Below, in pieces: positions 8,550-17,637 of a stretch of 64,000 bases of DNA (the stretch's first letter is position 1; the number at the start of each line of letters is the position of its first letter). The notes beneath the pieces were generated by a model that saw only the letters and a list, made by a program, of their open reading frames with translations, had not been told where the DNA came from and did no database searches. A program made the translations under genes and the position numbers. This DNA is from Sphingomonas corticis (GTDB lineage: Bacteria > Pseudomonadota > Alphaproteobacteria > Sphingomonadales > Sphingomonadaceae), in contig NZ_JAAVJH010000002.1 in the NCBI RefSeq assembly GCF_012035195.1, forward strand, positions 248,001-312,000, given 5' to 3'.

Positions 8550-8615
8550 TTCTCGTTGACGGGGGAGAGCGGCGCGGACCGCAGCAGGAGGAGCCTCTAC
8601 CACTCAGGAGGTTCC

Positions 8616-9452
8616 ATGAAGACGCTTCTTACGCTTTCCGCCGCCCTCTTCGGTGCGCTGGCCGCGGTTCCCGCCGCCGCGCAGGATGCCGAGCCGCCCA
8701 AGGCGTTCACCGTGTCCGGCTCCGCCGCGCTGGTCAGCGACTATCGCTTCCGCGGCGTGTCGCAGACCAACGAGGATTTCGCCGTCCAGGGCGGCCTGAC
8801 GCTGGCGCACGAGAGCGGCTTCTACATCGGCACCTGGGGCTCGAACCTCGCGGGCTGGGGCACGTTCGGCGGCTCGAACATGGAGCTGGACCTGATCGGC
8901 GGCTTCAAGAAGGATTTCAACGGCACCGCGCTCGACATCGGCGTCACCACCTACGTCTATCCCGGCGGCGCGACCAAGACGACGGTGGTGGAGCCCTATG
9001 CCAAGGTGTCGGGCACCTTCGGCCCCGCCGCGCTGACCGCGGGCGTCGCCTACGCCCCGGCGCAGGAGTCGCTCGGCAACTGGTCCAACACGCCGGAGAG
9101 CCGCGCCGGCGACAAGGAGGACAACCTCTACCTGTGGGTCGATGCCGCCGGCGCCATTCCCGACACCGGACTGACGGTGAAGGGGCATATCGGCTTTTCC
9201 GACGGCAACCCGGGCCTGGGCCCCAACGGCACCAGCCTGGCGCCCACGGGCAAATATGCGGACTGGCTGGTGGGTGTCGATTATGTCGTCCCGGGCACGC
9301 CGCTGACGCTGGGGGTCGCCTATGTCGACACCAACATCGGCGCGGCCGAATCGGCGTACCTGCAGAACCTGATCGTGCAGAAGGCCGGCAGCAAGTTCGG
9401 CGACCAGATCGCCGATTCGCAGGTCGTCTTCTCGATCAGCGCCGCCTTCTGA
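8616..9452 (+). CDS. TorF-family outer-membrane porin
   Basis: 278 residues with a Sec signal peptide (1-22, cleavage near PAAAQ). The mature start FTVSGSAALVSDYRFRGVSQ is the hallmark of the TorF family of putative porins. The rest alternates aromatic and small residues as expected for a beta-barrel, ending in a Phe (SISAAF), the usual outer-membrane C-terminal signal. A strong AGGAGG lies 6 nt before the ATG. Substrate unknown. It is transcribed separately, with a hairpin on each side. Confidence 0.9.
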   Translation: MKTLLTLSAALFGALAAVPAAAQDAEPPKAFTVSGSAALVSDYRFRGVSQTNEDFAVQGGLTLAHESGFYIGTWGSNLAGWGTFGGSNMELDLIGGFKKDFNGTALDIGVTTYVYPGGATKTTVVEPYAKVSGTFGPAALTAGVAYAPAQESLGNWSNTPESRAGDKEDNLYLWVDAAGAIPDTGLTVKGHIGFSDGNPGLGPNGTSLAPTGKYADWLVGVDYVVPGTPLTLGVAYVDTNIGAAESAYLQNLIVQKAGSKFGDQIADSQVVFSISAAF

Positions 9453-9474
9453 CGACGCGGGCGGCAATGTCGGC

Positions 9475-9503
9475 GGGGGTGGGGGTTTGTATCCCCCGCC
9501 CCC
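9475..9503 (+). terminator. Strong GC hairpin after porin gene
   Basis: GGGGGTGGGGG pairs with CCCCCGCCCCC across an 8-nt loop (TTTGTAT region), followed by GTCTTA. Placed between the porin stop and the thioredoxin-like gene. Confidence 0.6.
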
Positions 9504-9539
9504 GTCTTACATAAGGGCCTGCGTCAGGAGGAGCGGGCT

Positions 9540-10451
9540 TTGGCAACGTTGGGCATGTCGGCGGCGGAGAAGGAAGCGGTTCAGACCTTCCGTGCGGAGG
9601 TGGTCGAGCCGTCGATGACGAAGCTGGTCATCATCGACTTCTGGGCGGAATGGTGCGGGCCGTGCAAGGCGCTGACCCCGGTGCTGGAGAAGGTGGCGGC
9701 CGATTACGCCGACAAGGGCGTCGTGCTGGCCAAGGTCGACACCGACAAGAACCAGTTCATTGCCGCGCAATTCCAGATCCGATCCATCCCCACCGTCTAC
9801 GCGATGTTCCAGGGACAGCTGGTCGCCGATCTGACGAGCGCGCGCACCGAATCGCAGCTGAAGGCGATGCTGGACCAGCTGCTGCGCCAGCTGCCGATTG
9901 AGGGCGAGGCGCAGGCGCAGGAGGCGGAGCTGGAGCCGCTGATCGCGATGGGCGAGGAGGTGCTGGCCGCGGGCGACGCGACGCGCGCGCTGGCGATCTT
10001 CGACCAGCTGGCGGAGATGGCGCCGGACCATCCCGCGGTCGCGTCCGGCCGCATCCGCGCGCTGGTGGCGGCGGGACAGGCGGAGGAGGCGGAAGCCGCC
10101 GTCGCCGCGCTGCCGCCCGAGCTGGCGAAGCTGCCCGAGGTGGAGCGCGCGCGCGCGTCGCTGGAGCTGGCGCGATCGGCTCCGGCGGTGGACGACCTCG
10201 CCCCGCTGGAAGCGGCGGTTGCGCGCGATGCCGGCGACCTCCAGGCGCGCTACGATCTCGCCAACGCGCACATGGCGGCGGGCGATCGCGACGCCGCGGC
10301 GGACGGGTTCCTGGCCATCGTCGCGGCGGAGCGCGACTGGAACGACGGGCAGGCGCGCCAGCAGCTGCTGAAGCTGTTCGACGTGGTCGGGCTGGAGGAT
10401 CCCTGGGTCTCGGCGCAGCGGCGACGCCTGTCGGCGATCCTGTTCGGATGA
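9540..10451 (+). CDS. CnoX/YbbN-like thioredoxin-TPR co-chaperone
   Basis: 303 residues. A thioredoxin fold (about 10-115) with active site WCGPC (C39, C42) is followed by a helical TPR-like domain (about 120-300). This is the architecture of CnoX (YbbN), a chaperedoxin that protects proteins from oxidative aggregation with GroEL/DnaK. E. coli CnoX has lost the first Cys; this protein keeps both, so it may also act as a reductase. Start: TTG at 9540 behind AGGAGGAG; an ATG at 9555 is possible. The stop overlaps the next gene (ATGA). Confidence 0.9.
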   Translation: MATLGMSAAEKEAVQTFRAEVVEPSMTKLVIIDFWAEWCGPCKALTPVLEKVAADYADKGVVLAKVDTDKNQFIAAQFQIRSIPTVYAMFQGQLVADLTSARTESQLKAMLDQLLRQLPIEGEAQAQEAELEPLIAMGEEVLAAGDATRALAIFDQLAEMAPDHPAVASGRIRALVAAGQAEEAEAAVAALPPELAKLPEVERARASLELARSAPAVDDLAPLEAAVARDAGDLQARYDLANAHMAAGDRDAAADGFLAIVAAERDWNDGQARQQLLKLFDVVGLEDPWVSAQRRRLSAILFG

Positions 10452-11086
10452 GCAGCCGGGAAGACGGGGCGATCACGCGGCTGTCGGTGTTCCCGCTGCC
10501 CGGCGCGCTGCTGTTCCCCGGCCTGCACCTGCCGTTGCACATCTTCGAGCCGCGCTACCGCGCCATGGTGTCCGACGCGATGGCGCGCGACCGCCGCATC
10601 GCGATGATCCAGCCGCGGCCGGGCGCCGAGGAAGGCGGCCCGCCCGCGCTGTTCGAGATCGGCTGCGTCGGCCGCATCGCCGAGGTGGAGGCGCTGGACG
10701 ACGGGCGCTACAACATCGTGCTGGAAGGGCTGGCGCTGTTCCGCGTGGTGCGCGAACTGGAGGTGACCACCCCGTTCCGCCAGGTGGAGGCCGCGCTGCT
10801 GCCGCCGATGCCGGACGAGGCGCTCTCGCTGGGCGCGCGCGCGTCGCTGGAGATGGAATCGAAGCGGTTCGCCTCGGCGCAGGGCTATGCGGTCGACTGG
10901 GACGCGGTGGGGCGGCTGGACGACACCAGCCTGGTCAACGGGATCGCGCAGATCGCCCCCTTCGACGTCGCCGCCAAGCAGGCGCTGCTGGAGGCGCCCG
11001 ACATCGCCACCCGATGCGAGCTGATCGTCCAGCTGATGCGCTTCTTCGGCCGCCACGACGGCGAGGAGCGGGTGACGTTGCAGTGA
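10448..11086 (+). CDS. LON substrate-binding-domain protein
   Basis: 212 residues containing only the N-terminal substrate-binding domain of Lon (about 14-205) and no ATPase or protease part. Motifs LSVFPLPGALLFPG and LHIFEPRYRAMV are diagnostic. Stand-alone LON-domain proteins have no agreed function. In sphingomonads they sit between the CnoX-like gene and a Trm112-like gene, as here. The ATG overlaps the upstream stop by 4 nt and the stop overlaps the next GTG, so the three genes form one coupled operon that may serve protein quality control. Confidence 0.9.
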   Translation: MSSREDGAITRLSVFPLPGALLFPGLHLPLHIFEPRYRAMVSDAMARDRRIAMIQPRPGAEEGGPPALFEIGCVGRIAEVEALDDGRYNIVLEGLALFRVVRELEVTTPFRQVEAALLPPMPDEALSLGARASLEMESKRFASAQGYAVDWDAVGRLDDTSLVNGIAQIAPFDVAAKQALLEAPDIATRCELIVQLMRFFGRHDGEERVTLQ

Positions 11087-11292
11087 GCGCGGGCGCAGTG
11101 ACGATCGACCCGTGGCTGCTCGAGCGGCTGGTCTGTCCCGCGACGCGCACCCCGCTGCGCTGGGACGGGACGACGGGGGAGTTGGTGTCCGATGCGGCCG
11201 GCCTCGCCTATCCGGTGCGCGACGGCGTGCCGGTGCTGCTGGTCGAGGCGGCGCGGCGCGTGAATGGTGTGGAGGGCGTGCGTTCCGCCTAG
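11083..11292 (+). CDS. Trm112-family small protein
   Basis: 69 residues. LLERLVCPATRTPLRW, then GLAYPVRDGVPVLL, match the bacterial Trm112 (YcaR) fold. The classical zinc ribbon is reduced to a single Cys, as in many bacterial members. The GTG start overlaps the LON-protein stop. Eukaryotic and archaeal Trm112 activates methyltransferases; the bacterial role is unclear. Confidence 0.88.
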   Translation: MSAGAVTIDPWLLERLVCPATRTPLRWDGTTGELVSDAAGLAYPVRDGVPVLLVEAARRVNGVEGVRSA

Positions 11293-11294
11293 AA

Positions 11295-11403
11295 CCCCGC
11301 TCGTGCTGAGGAGAGGCTGAGCTTGTCGAAGCCTCGTCTCAAAGCATCATGGCCTTCGAGACGCCATTTCAACAGGCTCGATGGCTCCTCGGGACGAGCG
11401 GGG
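11295..11403. repeat. Sphingomonad intergenic inverted repeat (CTTGTCGAAG type)
   Basis: CCCCGCTCGTGCTGAGGAG...GCTTGTCGAAG at the left faces CCTTCGAG...CGGGACGAGCGGGG at the right. It is related to the elements at 13911, 47876 and 59816. It fills the gap between convergent trm112-like and DUF1489 genes. Confidence 0.7.
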
Positions 11404-11427
11404 ATCATGCCGCCCGCGCCAAGCCCG

Positions 11428-11835
11428 TCAGATCAGCGCCAGTTCCGCCAGCCGCCCGACCAGCGCCGGGGGCATGGTCGCGATCCCGTCCGCCGCGTCG
11501 CCGCCCAGGTCCGCGGGCGCGTCGGCGTGTTCGAGGTAGCGCCAGCCCTGGTGCGCGCGGCGTGCCCGCGCCTGGACCAGCCGCAGCGCGGGGTCGAGGA
11601 GGATCGACACGCGCCCGCCCTCCGCCTCGCCGAACGCCAGGATCGGCGAGCGCGCGACCAGCTGGTGCTTGATGATCCAGTAGAGCGAGCCCTGTCCGAC
11701 GACCTCCTCGTGCCGCTTCGGCAGGTAGCGCGTCGTCAGCAGCACCGGCCCGTCGAGCGCGCGCGCCTTCAGCCGCTCGGCGAGCAGGTCGACGCTCGCC
11801 GCGCCGAACGCGACTTTGGTGAGGTGAAGCGGCAT
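11428..11835 (-). CDS. DUF1489 family protein
   Basis: 135 residues. MPLHLTKVAFGAASVD at the N terminus, TTRYLPKRHEE and GSLYWIIKHQLVAR are characteristic of DUF1489, a family restricted largely to alphaproteobacteria. No catalytic motif is evident and the function is unknown. It lies 42 nt downstream of mgtE on the same strand, so both could share a transcript. Confidence 0.88.
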   Translation of the reverse strand: MPLHLTKVAFGAASVDLLAERLKARALDGPVLLTTRYLPKRHEEVVGQGSLYWIIKHQLVARSPILAFGEAEGGRVSILLDPALRLVQARARRAHQGWRYLEHADAPADLGGDAADGIATMPPALVGRLAELALI

Positions 11836-11877
11836 GGACGCGTTGATGTGGGGACGCCGTGCCCGGCGCTCAAGGCG

Positions 11878-13293
11878 TCAGCCGGTCAGCCCCGCCGCGG
11901 TGGCGAGGCCCAGGAAGGCGAGGAAGCCGATCGAATCGGTCGTCATCGTGACGAAGATGGAGGAGGCCACCGCCGGGTCGGCGCGCATCCGTTCCAGCGC
12001 CACCGGCACCGCCACGCCGGCGAGGCCGGCGATGACGATGTTGGTCATCATCGCCGCCGCGATCACCGCGCCCAACGCGCCGTTGGCGAAGACGACCGAG
12101 ACGCCGACGCCGATGATCGCCGCGATCGTCCCGCCGTTCAGCAGCGCGACGCGGATCTCGCGCCAGATCGCGCGCGCGGTGTTCGATTGCGTCAGCTGGT
12201 TGGTCGCCATCGCGCGGACTGTCACCGCCAGCGTCTGCGTGCCCGCGTTGCCGCCCACGCCTGCGACGATCGGCATCAGCGTGGCGAGCGCCACCATGCG
12301 CTGGATCGTCCCCTCGAACGCCGCGATGATCGAGCTGGCGACCAGTGCGGTGAACAGGTTCGCCACCAGCCAGCGCACGCGCGCCTTGTAGCTCTCGACG
12401 ACGGGCTCGTTGATGTCGCCGTCGCCCGCACCCGACAGCAGCAGCGTGTCCTCACCCGCCTCCTCCTGGATGATGTGAACGACGTCGTCGACGGTAATCA
12501 TGCCCACGAGGCGTCCCGACGCGTCGGTAACCGCGGCGGAGATGAGCGCGTATTTCTGGAAGCGGAGCGCCACCTCCTCCTGGTCCATGTCGACCGGGAT
12601 CAGCGTCTGCTCGCGCTTCATGACGTCGCCGATGGCGATGCGGCGCGGCGTGCGCAGGATCCACGAGAGCGCGCACGTGCCGACCGGGCGATGCGCCGGA
12701 TCGACGACGAAGATTTCCCAGAAATCGGTCGCCAGTTCCTCGTCGCCGCGCAGATAGTCGAGCACATCGCCAACGGTCCAATGCTCGGGCACCGCGACCA
12801 GGTCGCGCTGCATCAGGCGGCCGGCGGATTCCTCGGGATAGGACAGAGCCTCCTCGATCGCGGCGCGATCGTCCGGCTCCATCGCGCGCAGCACCTCGCG
12901 CTGGTCGTCGGCGTCCAGGTCCTCGATGATGGCGACGGCGTCGTCGGTGTCGAGCTCGCTGGCGATGTCGGCCACCTGCCGCGCGTCCAGCGCGTCGATC
13001 AGGTCCTCGCGTACATAGTCGTTCAGCTCGGCGAAGACGTCGGCGTCGACCAGGTCGCCGATCGCGGCCGCCAGTTCCCTGCGGCGGTCCTCGGGCGTCA
13101 GTTCGAACAGGTCGGCGATGTCGGCCGGGTGGAGCGGCGCGACCAGATCGTGCGCGGTCTCGACGTCGCCGTCCTCCACCGCGGCGAGCACGGCGTCGAC
13201 GAAGGCGGGCTTCAGCCGGTCGTCGCGGTCGAGCTGGCTGTCGGCGGCCTCGTGCGCGGCGTCGTCGGCAAGCGGCAGTTCGGTGTCGTTCAT
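11878..13293 (-). CDS. mgtE: MgtE magnesium transporter/channel
   Basis: 470 residues in the standard MgtE order: acidic N domain of superhelical repeats (about 25-150), two CBS domains (about 155-275), a linking helix and five membrane helices (about 300-468). The pore region contains MPIVAGVGGNAGTQ and a later PVALERMRADPA. It is a Mg2+-selective channel whose cytoplasmic domains close the pore when Mg2+ is plentiful. The ATG at 13293 (MNDTELPLAD) is preferred over an upstream in-frame ATG at 13371 because family members begin just before the N domain. Confidence 0.95.
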   Translation of the reverse strand: MNDTELPLADDAAHEAADSQLDRDDRLKPAFVDAVLAAVEDGDVETAHDLVAPLHPADIADLFELTPEDRRRELAAAIGDLVDADVFAELNDYVREDLIDALDARQVADIASELDTDDAVAIIEDLDADDQREVLRAMEPDDRAAIEEALSYPEESAGRLMQRDLVAVPEHWTVGDVLDYLRGDEELATDFWEIFVVDPAHRPVGTCALSWILRTPRRIAIGDVMKREQTLIPVDMDQEEVALRFQKYALISAAVTDASGRLVGMITVDDVVHIIQEEAGEDTLLLSGAGDGDINEPVVESYKARVRWLVANLFTALVASSIIAAFEGTIQRMVALATLMPIVAGVGGNAGTQTLAVTVRAMATNQLTQSNTARAIWREIRVALLNGGTIAAIIGVGVSVVFANGALGAVIAAAMMTNIVIAGLAGVAVPVALERMRADPAVASSIFVTMTTDSIGFLAFLGLATAAGLTG

Positions 13294-13409
13294 CAGCCGC
13301 CCTTCCGCCCGTCGCTGCCCTGCCCGCGCCTTATCTCCCGCGCGCGGCATTTGCCAGCGGGGCGAGGGCACACTACCTGCCGACCATCCCCATTCGAAAA
13401 GGACTTTCC

Positions 13410-13871
13410 ATGGCCGATACTGCGACCACGCTCGTCATGACGCTCGACGGCGGCGACGTGACCATCCGCCTGCGGCCCGACCTGGCGCCCGAGCACGTGA
13501 AGCGGATCGTCGAGCTGGCCGACGAGGGCTTCTACGACGGCGTTCCGTTCCACCGCGTCATCCCCGGCTTCATGGCGCAGGGCGGCGACGGCGGGCGCGG
13601 CGACGGCACCGGCGGATCGACCAAGCCGAACCTGAAGCAGGAGTTCAGCAAGGAGCCGCACGTGCGCGGCGTGTGCTCCATGGCGCGCACGATGGACCCG
13701 AACAGCGCCAACTCCCAGTTCTTCATCTGCTTCGACGACGCGCGCTTCCTCGACGGCCAGTACACCGTCTGGGGCGAGGTGACCGACGGCATGGAGCTGA
13801 TCGACGCGCTGCCCAAGGGCGAGCCCCCGGCGAACCCGGGCAAGATCGTGACGATGCGCTCGGCGGCGTGA
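13410..13871 (+). CDS. Peptidyl-prolyl cis-trans isomerase, cyclophilin type
   Basis: 153 residues, no signal peptide, so a cytoplasmic single-domain cyclophilin that speeds prolyl isomerisation. Core motifs are present: FHRVIPGFMAQGGD, ANSQFFICF and YTVWGEV. The first R of FHR is the catalytic Arg. It is divergent from mgtE with about 115 nt between starts, and is followed by a repeat element and the convergent LysR gene. Confidence 0.95.
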   Translation: MADTATTLVMTLDGGDVTIRLRPDLAPEHVKRIVELADEGFYDGVPFHRVIPGFMAQGGDGGRGDGTGGSTKPNLKQEFSKEPHVRGVCSMARTMDPNSANSQFFICFDDARFLDGQYTVWGEVTDGMELIDALPKGEPPANPGKIVTMRSAA

Positions 13872-13910
13872 GACGTCTTAGAGCACCGGGTGGGAAATTC
13901 CGGCACAGCC

Positions 13911-13984
13911 TCCGTTCGGCCTGAGCGAAGTCGAAGGCCACGGGCGAAGGTGGCTGTGCTTCGACTTCGCTCAGCACGAACGGA
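13911..13984. repeat. Sphingomonad intergenic inverted repeat (CTTCGACTTCGCTCAG type)
   Basis: CCGTTCGGCCTGAGCGAAG...GAAG on the left mirrors CTTCGACTTCGCTCAGCACGAACGG on the right. Members of the same family are at 47876-47950 and 59816-59882. Located between convergent genes. Confidence 0.8.
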
Positions 13985-14008
13985 TGGGGATCGACCCCCG
14001 GCGCTCTG

Positions 14009-14032
14009 GCCCTCTCCCCGTCGGGAGAGGGC
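14009..14032. terminator. Hairpin between cyclophilin and LysR genes
   Basis: GCCCTCTCCC and GGGAGAGGGC form a perfect 10-bp stem around CGTC, directly after the LysR stop. The same CCCTCTCCC motif recurs inside the siroheme gene at about 37980, so this may be a REP unit serving as a bidirectional terminator. Confidence 0.55.
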
Positions 14033-14914
14033 TCACTCCCGCAGCGTCGCGATCAGCCAGTCGCGGAACAGCCGCACCGGCTTCGTCTGCAAGGCGCGCG
14101 GGCGGCAGGCGAACCAATAGCTGTACGGGCTCGTCACCTCGATATCGAACAGCTTCACCAGCCGCGGGTCGTTGGCGTCGACGAAGTGGCTCTCGTGCAT
14201 GAACGCGACGCCCAGCCCCTGCGCCGCCGCTTCCAGCATCAGCGCGCCCGAATCGAAATGGTCGATCGCCAGCGGTTCGATGTCGGTCAGGCCCGCGGCG
14301 TGGCGCCACGCCACGAACGTGTCGATCATGTCGCGGTGGACCAGCACGCTGTGCTGCGCCAGCTGTTCCGGACGGAGCAGCGGGTTCGCGCCCTCCACCA
14401 GCGAGCGCGCGGCGATGGGATAGACGGTGTTGCGGTCCAGCCGCTCGGCGTGGAGCAGCGGGTCGATCTCGCGCGCCAGCACGATCACGGCGTCCAGCCC
14501 CTCGCCCAGGCGGGCGATGGCGTTGCCCGCGGTGTCGATATCGAGGTGCAGTTCGGGATGCTGCGCGCGTAGCTGCGCCAGCCGGGGGAACAGCCGCTGC
14601 GACGCGAACAGCGGCAGCACGCCCAGCCGCAGCCGCAGCACCTCGCCGTCCGTGGTCATCGTCTCCACCGCGTCGGACAGGCTGTCGATCGCGGGCGCGA
14701 TGGCGGCCAGCAGCCGCTCCCCGTCCGCGTTCAAGGCCATCGCCTGGTGGCGGCGGTCGAACAGCGGGCGCGACAGGAACCGCTCCAGCGTCTGTATCCG
14801 GCGGCTGAGCGCGGGGGCGGACAGCGCCAGTTCCTGCGCCGCGGCCTTGATCGAGCCCAGGCGCGCGACCGCGACGAACGCCTCGATGGCGGTCAGCGGG
14901 GGAAGGCGGCGCAT
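14033..14914 (-). CDS. LysR-family transcriptional regulator, GcvA-like
   Basis: 293 residues. The N-terminal winged helix (1-65) has PLTAIEAFVAVARLGSIKAAA and LSAPALSRRIQTLE. The remainder is a periplasmic-binding-like effector domain. The overall pattern (PPLTAIEAF...LFDR, HADGERL-like segment) is closest to the GcvA/AmpR branch. No divergent partner gene is present; upstream is a non-coding region holding a probable small RNA. Target unknown. Confidence 0.92.
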   Translation of the reverse strand: MRRLPPLTAIEAFVAVARLGSIKAAAQELALSAPALSRRIQTLERFLSRPLFDRRHQAMALNADGERLLAAIAPAIDSLSDAVETMTTDGEVLRLRLGVLPLFASQRLFPRLAQLRAQHPELHLDIDTAGNAIARLGEGLDAVIVLAREIDPLLHAERLDRNTVYPIAARSLVEGANPLLRPEQLAQHSVLVHRDMIDTFVAWRHAAGLTDIEPLAIDHFDSGALMLEAAAQGLGVAFMHESHFVDANDPRLVKLFDIEVTSPYSYWFACRPRALQTKPVRLFRDWLIATLRE

Positions 14915-15027
14915 GATCGGGCGGTCCGTGCCATGGTGCAGCGCATCATGACGCGCGGGACGCCGGGCGCAAGGGTGCTACCGCTAACAAGTGCAGGATA
15001 TGCATCCGCAAATCACGCTTTTCGCAC

Positions 15028-15056
15028 TTGCACAAAGACGTGCCGCACCGCACATA
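15028..15056 (+). promoter_or_regulatory. Possible promoter for small RNA
   Basis: TTGCAC at 15028-15033 and CACATA at 15051-15056 are separated by 17 nt. The -35 match is good, the -10 poor. It would place a transcription start near 15063, just ahead of the hairpin/terminator structure. Confidence 0.3.
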
Positions 15057-15062
15057 GAGCAG

Positions 15063-15125
15063 GCCTTTCAGGCATCCTCTCCTAAAAACTTTCATGGGCC
15101 GGCCTTTCGAGGCTGGCCCTTTTTT
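15063..15125 (+). ncRNA. Candidate small RNA with strong intrinsic terminator
   Basis: In the 336-nt gap between the LysR and Cdc48-type genes a short segment folds as a typical bacterial sRNA. A 5' hairpin GCCTTTCAGGC is followed by a single-stranded C/U-rich ATCCTCTCCTAAAAAC, complementary to Shine-Dalgarno sequences. Then comes a 9-bp terminator stem GGGCCGGCC/GGCTGGCCC (one G-U pair) with loop TTTCGA and six Ts (15096-15125). No open reading frame with a ribosome site is present. The exposed CCTCTCC resembles the anti-SD loops of alphaproteobacterial sRNAs, but I cannot assign a named family. The terminator is certain as a structure; the 5' end is inferred. Confidence 0.55.
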
Positions 15126-15250
15126 CGTGTGCGTTTCCTGCCGTGGGTCGCGATCGCTGGCAATCGGGAACCGCGCCCCCATCTCCTGCGCTCCACCCCC
15201 TCCGCGCTCGTGGCGTTCGGCCAAGGCGTTGGAATCGATCAGGAGCGACA

Positions 15251-17545
15251 ATGGCGGACGGCGAGGATCGGATCACGCGGATCCAGGTGGCGAACGCGCG
15301 GCCGGAGGACAGCGGGCGCGGCATCGCGCACCTGCCCCGCGCTGTGATGGCGCGGCTGGGCCTCGGCGACGGCGACGTGGTGGAGATCGTCGGCAAGAAG
15401 ACGACGCCTGCCCGCGCGGTCGGCCCCTATGCCGAGGATGAGGGCCTGGAGATCGTGCGGCTGGACGGGCTGCAGCGCGTCAACGCCGGCGTCGGCTCGG
15501 GCGACTTCGTCGAACTGCGCCGTGGCGAATCGAAGGCGGCGACCCGCGTCGTCTTCGCGCCAGCGCAGCAGAACCTGCGGCTGCAGGGATCGACCAACGC
15601 GCTGAAGCGCACCTTCTTCAACCGGCCCTTGTGCCAGGGCGACGTGGTGGCCACCGCCGGGCACCAGCGCGTGCAGAACATGCCGCCCGGCATGGAGCGC
15701 TACGTGAACGCGCCCGCCTATGCCTTGCAGGAGATCCGGCTGACCGTCGTCTCCGCCAGTCCCAAGGGCATCGTCCACATCGACGAGAACACTGACGTCG
15801 AATTGCGCGCCGAGTACGAGGAACCGGATGCGGCCCGGCGCGCGGACGTCACCTACGACGACATCGGCGGCATGGCGGCGACGATCGACCAGCTGCGCGA
15901 GATGGTGGAGCTGCCGCTGCGCTATCCCGAGCTGTTCCAGCGGCTGGGTGTTGACCCGCCCAAGGGCGTGCTGCTCCACGGTCCGCCCGGCACCGGCAAG
16001 ACGCGGCTGGCGCGCGCGGTGGCGAACGAGAGCGACGCGCAGTTCTTCCTCATCAACGGGCCCGAGATCATGGGCTCGGCCTATGGCGAATCGGAGCAGC
16101 GGCTGCGCCAGGTGTTCGAGGAAGCGACCAAGGCCGCGCCCTCGATCGTGTTCATCGACGAGATCGATTCGATTGCGCCCAAGCGCGGTCAGGTGTCGGG
16201 CGAGGCGGAGAAGCGGTTGGTGGCGCAGCTGCTGACGCTGATGGACGGGCTGGAGGCGCGAGCCAACCTGGTCGTGATCGCCGCGACCAACCGGCCCGAG
16301 GCGATCGACGAGGCGCTGCGCCGCCCCGGCCGGTTCGACCGCGAGATCATCGTCGGCGTGCCGGACGAGCGCGGGCGGCGCGAGATCCTGGGCATCCACA
16401 CCCGCGGCATGCCGCTGGGCGAGAAGGTGGACCTCGGCGAACTGGCACGCACCACCTTCGGCTTCGTCGGCGCCGATCTCGCCGCGCTGACCCGCGAGGC
16501 GGCGATCGAGACCGTGCGGCGAATGATGCCGAAGCTGAACCTGGAGGATCGCACGATCCCGGCGGACGTGCTCGACACTCTGGCGGTGACGCGCGAGGAT
16601 TTCATGGAGGCGCTGAAGCGCGTCCAGCCGAGCGCGATGCGCGAGGTGATGGTGCAGGCGCCGACGACGAAGTGGAGCGACGTCGGCGGGCTGGACGACG
16701 CGCAGGTTCGGCTGAAGGAGGGCGTCGAACTGCCGCTGAAGGATCCCGACGCCTTCCGGCGGCTGGGTATCCGTCCGGCCAAGGGCTTTCTGCTGTACGG
16801 TCCGCCCGGCACCGGCAAGACGCTGCTGGCGAAGGCGGTGGCGCGCGAGGCGGAGGCGAACTTCATCGCTACCAAGTCGAGCGACCTGCTGTCGAAATGG
16901 TATGGCGAGAGCGAGCAGCAGATCGCCCGGCTGTTCCAGCGCGCGCGTCAGGTGGCGCCGACCGTCATCTTCATCGACGAGCTCGACAGCCTCGTGCCCG
17001 CGCGCGGCGGTGGCCTGGGCGAGCCGCAGGTGACCGAGCGGGTGGTGAATACCATCCTCGCCGAGATGGACGGGCTGGAGGAATTGCAGTCGGTGGTCGT
17101 CATCGGCGCCACCAACCGCCCCAATCTGGTCGATCCGGCGCTGCTGCGGCCGGGTCGGTTCGACGAGTTGGTCTACGTCGGCGTGCCGAGTGCCGAAGGC
17201 CGGCGGCGCATCCTGGCCATACAGACGCAGAAGATGCCGCTGGCCGACGACGTCGACCTGGACGCGGTGGCGCGCCGGACCGAGCGGTTCACCGGCGCGG
17301 ACCTGGAGGACGTGGTGCGCCGCGCCGGCCTGTTCGCGCTTCGCGAATCGCTCGACACGCGCGAGGTGACGCAGGCGCATTTCGAGCGCGCGCTCGACGA
17401 CAGCCGCGCCAGCGTGACGCCGGAGGTGGAGCGCGAGTACGAGCAGATGGCGGCGCGGCTGAAGCAGGAGGTGAACGCGATCCAGCCGCTCGGCTTCATC
17501 GCGCCGGGCCAGTTGACGCCGCGCGGACCCAAGGGAGCCGATTGA
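15251..17545 (+). CDS. Cdc48/p97-type AAA+ ATPase (CDC48 subfamily)
   Basis: 764 residues with the full Cdc48/VCP plan: N domain (about 1-200, double-psi barrel and four-stranded part, starting [13 protein letters not shown]), D1 with Walker A GPPGTGKT at 244-251 and FIDEIDSI, D2 with Walker A at 517-524 and FIDELDSL. Second-region-of-homology segments (NRPEAID, NRPNLVD, arginine-finger RRPGRFD/LRPGRFD) are intact in both rings. In archaea and eukaryotes this hexamer unfolds proteins. Bacterial members are little studied. The C terminus (PRGPKGAD) shows no proteasome-docking HbYX motif. ATG at 15251 follows AGGAG. Confidence 0.95.
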   Translation: MADGEDRITRIQVANARPEDSGRGIAHLPRAVMARLGLGDGDVVEIVGKKTTPARAVGPYAEDEGLEIVRLDGLQRVNAGVGSGDFVELRRGESKAATRVVFAPAQQNLRLQGSTNALKRTFFNRPLCQGDVVATAGHQRVQNMPPGMERYVNAPAYALQEIRLTVVSASPKGIVHIDENTDVELRAEYEEPDAARRADVTYDDIGGMAATIDQLREMVELPLRYPELFQRLGVDPPKGVLLHGPPGTGKTRLARAVANESDAQFFLINGPEIMGSAYGESEQRLRQVFEEATKAAPSIVFIDEIDSIAPKRGQVSGEAEKRLVAQLLTLMDGLEARANLVVIAATNRPEAIDEALRRPGRFDREIIVGVPDERGRREILGIHTRGMPLGEKVDLGELARTTFGFVGADLAALTREAAIETVRRMMPKLNLEDRTIPADVLDTLAVTREDFMEALKRVQPSAMREVMVQAPTTKWSDVGGLDDAQVRLKEGVELPLKDPDAFRRLGIRPAKGFLLYGPPGTGKTLLAKAVAREAEANFIATKSSDLLSKWYGESEQQIARLFQRARQVAPTVIFIDELDSLVPARGGGLGEPQVTERVVNTILAEMDGLEELQSVVVIGATNRPNLVDPALLRPGRFDELVYVGVPSAEGRRRILAIQTQKMPLADDVDLDAVARRTERFTGADLEDVVRRAGLFALRESLDTREVTQAHFERALDDSRASVTPEVEREYEQMAARLKQEVNAIQPLGFIAPGQLTPRGPKGAD

Positions 17546-17556
17546 TCCCCCTTCGT

Positions 17557-17637
17557 GCTCCCGCGCAGGCGGGAGCCCAAGGGAGCAAGCGGCGCGTTTG
17601 CGGCTCCAGGCTCCCGCTTCCGCGGGAGCGCCCTGGA
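17557..17637. repeat. Tandem GCTCCCGC palindromes between convergent genes
   Basis: Two perfect 8-bp hairpins, GCTCCCGC/GCGGGAGC, at 17557-17576 and 17610-17629. The second is extended by TCCAGG/CCTGGA. They lie between the stop of the Cdc48-type gene and the stop of the small minus-strand gene and probably terminate both. Confidence 0.65.

Noticed and set aside
11323..13440. A 705-codon open frame on the plus strand
   Set aside because: Antisense to DUF1489 and mgtE, both with clear family identity.
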